Positions 7,820-11,011 of a stretch of 11,011 nt of DNA are shown here, one piece after another; position 1 is the stretch's first letter; each line of letters begins with the position of its first letter. A program made the translations under genes and the position numbers. Under the pieces are notes generated by a model. That model saw only the letters and a program-made list of their open reading frames with translations. It made no database searches and was not told the origin of the DNA. Source of the stretch: Phoronis ovalis (taxonomy: Eukaryota; Phoronida; Phoronidae); assembly GCA_028565635.1 (NCBI GenBank), contig JAOXYB010033429.1, positions 3,235-14,245 of the forward strand, read 5' to 3'.

Positions 7820-8036
7820 CAGCCATTTTGGATTCAATATGTAAACAATTTCTTCCAGGTTTCGTTGCAGTCAGTCCAGTACTTTCCGATTTATCAAAGA
7901 ATATATATGTTTTCACACATCAGCCATTTTGAATCCAAGATGGCCACCAGTATTTTCACTTCAAATTTGCGTCTCTAGAACCTAGCAAACATTGTTTTGG
8001 CCAAAGTTTGGTTGAAGTCTGTCCAATATGTTTTGA
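7820..8036 (+). repeat. Two diverged direct copies of a dispersed repeat
   Basis: CAGCCATTTTGGATTCAA (7820) and CAGCCATTTTGAATCCAAG (7921) start the two copies. Both later carry an imperfectly shared block: CCAGGTTTCGTTGCAGTC (7856) and CCAAAGTTTGGTTGAAGTC (8001), followed by GTCCA. The second copy includes AAGATGGCC, close to a YY1-type word. Confidence 0.45.
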
Positions 8037-8087
8037 CATGGTCCGAAGTGATCAGAGTGGAAATGGAGGATAATGAAGGAATTGTTA

Positions 8088-8412
8088 GATCTTGAAAGAA
8101 CAAGTGAAATGATAAAAAACATAATGTCCTGAGCAATAGTTTGCTAGATATCGATAGAAAGCGAACATAGTTTCATGAATACTAAATCTAGCAGTGAGTG
8201 TGTTACAAAAAAAAATGAAATAGCATGGTAAAAAAACAATTTCCTGAGGAAATAATTTATCAGATATCGATATAACGCGGACCTAGCCCCTGTAATACTT
8301 GATCTAGAAATGGATATGTTTATACAAAGGAGAAAAGGTAAAAAAATAATTTTTTATGAGGAAATGCTTTGTCAGATGCAAATAGATCGCGAATTTATCT
8401 GTAATGCCATAT
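8088..8412 (+). repeat. Degenerate tandem repeat, about 113 bp, three copies
   Basis: A block starting near GATCTTGAAAG (about 8088) recurs from about 8184 and 8299. Marker CCTGAG lies at 8128 and 8243, with TATGAG aligned at 8355-8360. Each is followed by an A/T stretch, then CAGATATCGATA-like and GCGAAC-like words. Distances are 115 and 112 bp. The first copy lacks part of its left end. Tandem cores of this kind occur in some Helitron-like and pearl-type elements of bivalves; that link is inference. Confidence 0.6.
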
Positions 8413-8903
8413 TTGACATACCCTGCAGCGTACGTGCTCATGGGCTCATGACTGTGCAATACTTCTGGAACAAGATAAAAATATGAATATCACTTTCAAC
8501 CGCAAAACTAATTAAATAGTTTACGTCACAGTCCGTGCAAACACGGTGGTTTTCTCAAACGACTAGATATGATACAGTCGTTAAGAAACCTCATCAAACT
8601 AATGCCCTGGATTATATTACTATTTTTTACGACATAACAATGACTTTGATCTATCGTTTTGTAAAAACAAACTAACGATAACAGTGTCCCGGTAGTTTTA
8701 TTCGATATCCACTATAGTTTATATATATTTATCTTAGATTTTACGCATGAACAAAAGTTCCGAACTTCGCGAATATATTTTACGGTCACTTTGCGTCCGT
8801 CGATCCGCGAATCTAAGAGAATGGGTTGTGTCAATCATAAATGTCACAGGAATCAAGAAAAATTGTGTAATAGCTTGTTCCGGCTTGCTATTATAATTAC
8901 TGG
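8413..8903. other. Intergenic, no gene seen
   Basis: There is a small hairpin, CCGTG-CAAA-CACGG, at 8533-8546, and a CRE-like TACGTCA at 8522-8528. Nothing looks coding. Confidence 0.55.
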
Positions 8904-8956
8904 TGTAAAACATGGAATTTGGAATCTGGAATCGAGTCAAAATATTTTAGGGAGGG
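8904..8956 (+). repeat. Inverted repeat, left arm
   Basis: It matches the reverse complement of 10223-10268 at 45 of 46 positions once a 7-bp duplication around GGAATTTGGAATCTGG is set aside. The outer tip reads TGTAAAACATGG. Confidence 0.8.
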
Positions 8957-9489
8957 CTGGTTGTTGGTAAAAAATATTGAGTAACATGTTATATAATTAA
9001 AAGTTAACATTCAGGTAATTGTTTGCATATGGATTTCATATTCGGTTACAAAAGAGGTAGTTGATATGATTCAGATTGGAAGTAATATATGGAAGCAATT
9101 AGATTGGCAATTGTAGTTTTCCATTTGGGATATATATCAGTTCATACAAAATAACATGTTTTATGCATGAAGTGTTGCAAAATAAACTATAGAAAGGCAT
9201 TTTGGCGAAGGGCAGGTTACACACTCACACAAATGATTGGCCCTTTGTCCTTAGGATTGTCTTAGAACCTAGCCTGCTATAAATTTTTGCAGCAAATATT
9301 CGTGGCAATTTAACTACTTTTTACCCTTTGGTCTCATGACCTAGCAAACATGACCTACATGGCCAGTAGATTGCTTAGAAGCACCCAATGAGGATATTTT
9401 TTTACGGTTTTATACAGCATATTTTTTTACATGTTTCATGCTTAGATCAGTTAGATAAACCATTTGGTAATGTAACTTGGAAGGCCACC
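8957..9489. other. Left interior of the 8904-10268 inverted pair, no gene seen
   Basis: This is AT-rich sequence with no coding-like frame. If the pair is one element, this part carries no recognisable transposase. Confidence 0.5.
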
Positions 9490-9749
9490 TCTGTTCCCAC
9501 TATCACCAGCAAACTGATTTTTTTTTAATTCACCAGCTAAACATACAGGGGAACAGAACTAGCTCTATCTGCCAGCTGAAATTTGCAAAAAAAGATGTTG
9601 TTTCATGGGGTTTCGTGCTTAAATAAATCATTTAGTGGTGTTGTTGTGGGGAATTAGATCTGTTCCCCATTACCAGCTGGATGAACTGTTTAAGGTTTAC
9701 CAGCCAGCCAGCCAGACTCGGCTGGGGAACAGATATTATGGGGAACAGA
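9490..9749. repeat. Cluster of GGGGAACAGA motifs in both orientations
   Basis: Plus-strand copies lie at 9548-9557, 9724-9733 and 9740-9749. Minus-strand copies lie at 9659-9668 (exact) and 9490-9498 (nine bases). CCAGC, CAGCTGG and a CCAG tetranucleotide run (about 9700-9715) accompany them. Confidence 0.6.
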
Positions 9750-9771
9750 CTCGATGGGTGGTTCCTTGTTG

Positions 9772-9789
9772 ACACCTCTATAGAGGTGT
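9772..9789. repeat. Perfect 18-bp palindrome
   Basis: ACACCTCTATAGAGGTGT is self-complementary and stands just right of the GGGGAACAGA cluster. It could be a hairpin or a dimer-binding site; no function is evident. Confidence 0.8.
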
Positions 9790-10222
9790 GTGCCTAGACG
9801 GAATAGTAGCGGGAAAAATCCACTCTATTCTTTTAGTAGTGTACGTAGATGTGCTCATTTATTGTTCTTGAGTTGGCCTATGGATTGACTACCAACCCAT
9901 TTCACAGGACATGTAATAAATACATGACCAAATAAAACAACTCAAAACAACATATGCCTGGTAACAGCATATGCAATCAATCAAAAGAAATGGTAGGTAG
10001 TGTTTAGGTGCAGTAATCCTTGCCCTTGAAAAACAATCTACTAGATTGTTATAAAGTAATTAAGCAGGCCTTAAAAGATAGAAGTATGGTGTATTTAATC
10101 ATAGGCTTGTATTGACTAACTCGTAACAACATCACACAAGCAGTCACAAATACTCGTTTTGTATTAAACAGTGATTTACTTTTAAATTAGTTTACACTGC
10201 ATATAATTATTTTTTCCAATAA
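9790..10222. other. Right interior of the inverted pair, no gene seen
   Basis: This is AT-rich sequence. No reading frame, RNA gene or strong repeat is apparent. Confidence 0.5.
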
Positions 10223-10268
10223 CCCTCCTTAAAATATTTTGACTCGATTCCAGATTCCATGTTTTACA
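10223..10268 (-). repeat. Inverted repeat, right arm
   Basis: This is the inverted partner of 8904-8956, including ATTCCAGATTCCATG and its outer end GTTTTACA. Similarity weakens inward beyond the GGAGGG box. The pair either bounds a 1365-bp element or marks two separate insertions in opposite directions. Confidence 0.8.
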
Positions 10269-10509
10269 TACGGCCTCCTAATCATGCTCATAGACATTTA
10301 ATGCATCAAAAACATAAAAATATTTTTCCTGAAGGGTTGAGAGTTCGAGCCCCGAACCTCCCTGCATTCAAAGATCTTCAGGCATAAATACGAGTTGTGT
10401 ACGCTTCAAGGTAATTTGAATCTGTCTATAAATACATGTTGTTTTTTTTAAAGATTGGACAGAAAGAATATGCGACAAAAAATTAAGCAAAGCGGTCCGC
10501 ATTATTTTA

Positions 10510-10523
10510 CCACCAGATGGCAC
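10510..10523 (+). promoter_or_regulatory. CTCF-like core motif
   Basis: CCACCAGATGGCAC fits the animal CTCF core CCASYAGRKGGCRS at all 14 positions. By simple counting a full match on either strand would arise by chance in well under one in a hundred windows of this size. Binding in this organism is unproven. Confidence 0.3.
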
Positions 10524-10940
10524 TACGTTAGGGCACTTAGTGAACTTGAGGCTGACCTTAACAAATGAATCAACATCCTGGAAATCGCAGTACAAACCAT
10601 GCCAGCAGTCAGGTTCTCTTTGTATTTGAGCGATTGCGCGCCTGTGAAGTACTGTTAGTTCGATCTTTGTTTTTAAGGTGAGTTTACTTTTCCACATGTA
10701 TAGCCAGTATAGCCTATGTACATACTTTAGAAAAAATGTTGTGTCAAAACATTACAGCTTATTTTTGATTTTTTGTCATTGTCTGAAAACTGTATCAAAC
10801 TCATTAAGGCCGTAGGTCGGTAGGTGAAGAGGTCTGAAGAGACCAATCTTATAATTCTTGTTGTAAATTTTATTAAGACGAGTAGTAATATCTGGTTAAT
10901 TGGTTAACTACTTAACCAGGGGGTAATGGGGGGATACTGG
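10524..10940. other. Intergenic, no gene seen
   Basis: Two small hairpins are visible: GGTCT-GAAG-AGACC at 10831-10844, and CTGGTTAA/TTAACCAG arms at 10892-10899 and 10912-10919. The 109-codon minus-strand frame across 10368-10697 was considered and not called. Confidence 0.5.
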
Positions 10941-11011
10941 GCCTGAAGCATGAAAAATAAAAAAGGTCAAGCCTGAAGCATGAAAAATAAGAAAAGTCAA
11001 GCCTGAAGCAT
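10941..11011 (+). repeat. 30-bp minisatellite running off the right edge
   Basis: GCCTGAAGCATGAAAAATAA begins at 10941 and 10971, and its first 11 bases recur at 11001-11011. The exact period is 30 bp. The two full units differ at two positions. Total length is unknown because the window ends inside the array. Confidence 0.9.

Noticed and set aside
10343-10352. GTTCGAGCCC, an exact fit to the tRNA internal B box
   Set aside because: No A box at the right distance and the bases around it do not make a T-arm stem, so there is no tRNA; a truncated tRNA-derived SINE cannot be shown.
10368-10697. A 109-codon open frame on the minus strand
   Set aside because: No motif, no clear splice signals and mixed composition; I could not link it to any family, and it overlaps the CTCF-like site and repeat-like sequence.

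Overview
This window looks like nuclear DNA of an invertebrate animal. It is AT-rich and carries a split gene with GT-AG introns. Most of the rest is short inverted-repeat elements and degenerate tandem repeats. The gene family and the repeat style fit a mollusc, perhaps a bivalve, but nothing in the sequence fixes the taxon.

The one gene I can call with confidence is on the minus strand from 4073 down to 182 and continues past the left edge. It encodes a sialate O-acetylesterase (SIAE type). Six exons were joined by hand: 4073-3983 (start codon and signal peptide), 2440-2273, 2028-1838, 1381-1243, 1031-856 and 344-182. Phases agree at all five complete junctions, and they give 309 complete codons plus one base. 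The catalytic-serine block CSGQSNM, the TWGGTPVEAW block and the N-glycosylation site NMT are all visible. The C-terminal part, with the expected catalytic histidine, lies outside the window.

Intron 1 (2441-3982) is filled with repeats. It holds a 446-bp fold-back element flanked by an 8-bp direct repeat, a degenerate tandem repeat built on a TTTTTACYATRG motif, and a 555-bp element with 39-bp inverted ends. The last of these contains three perfect 12-bp repeats and a protein-like but unrecognised reading frame.

From 4100 to 11011 I find no intact gene. The region holds the presumed promoter side of SIAE, a 144-bp MITE-like element (4681-4824), and a 901-bp inverted-repeat element (6820-7720) with guanine tracts and a decayed minus-strand coding remnant. 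Further right are a roughly 113-bp tandem repeat in three copies (8088-8412), a 46-bp inverted pair spanning 8904-10268 with clustered GGGGAACAGA motifs inside it, and a 30-bp minisatellite running off the right edge.

I see no operon, CRISPR array, tRNA or rRNA. The most useful leads are the 6820-7720 element with its unrecognised protein remnant and the two elements inside SIAE intron 1.
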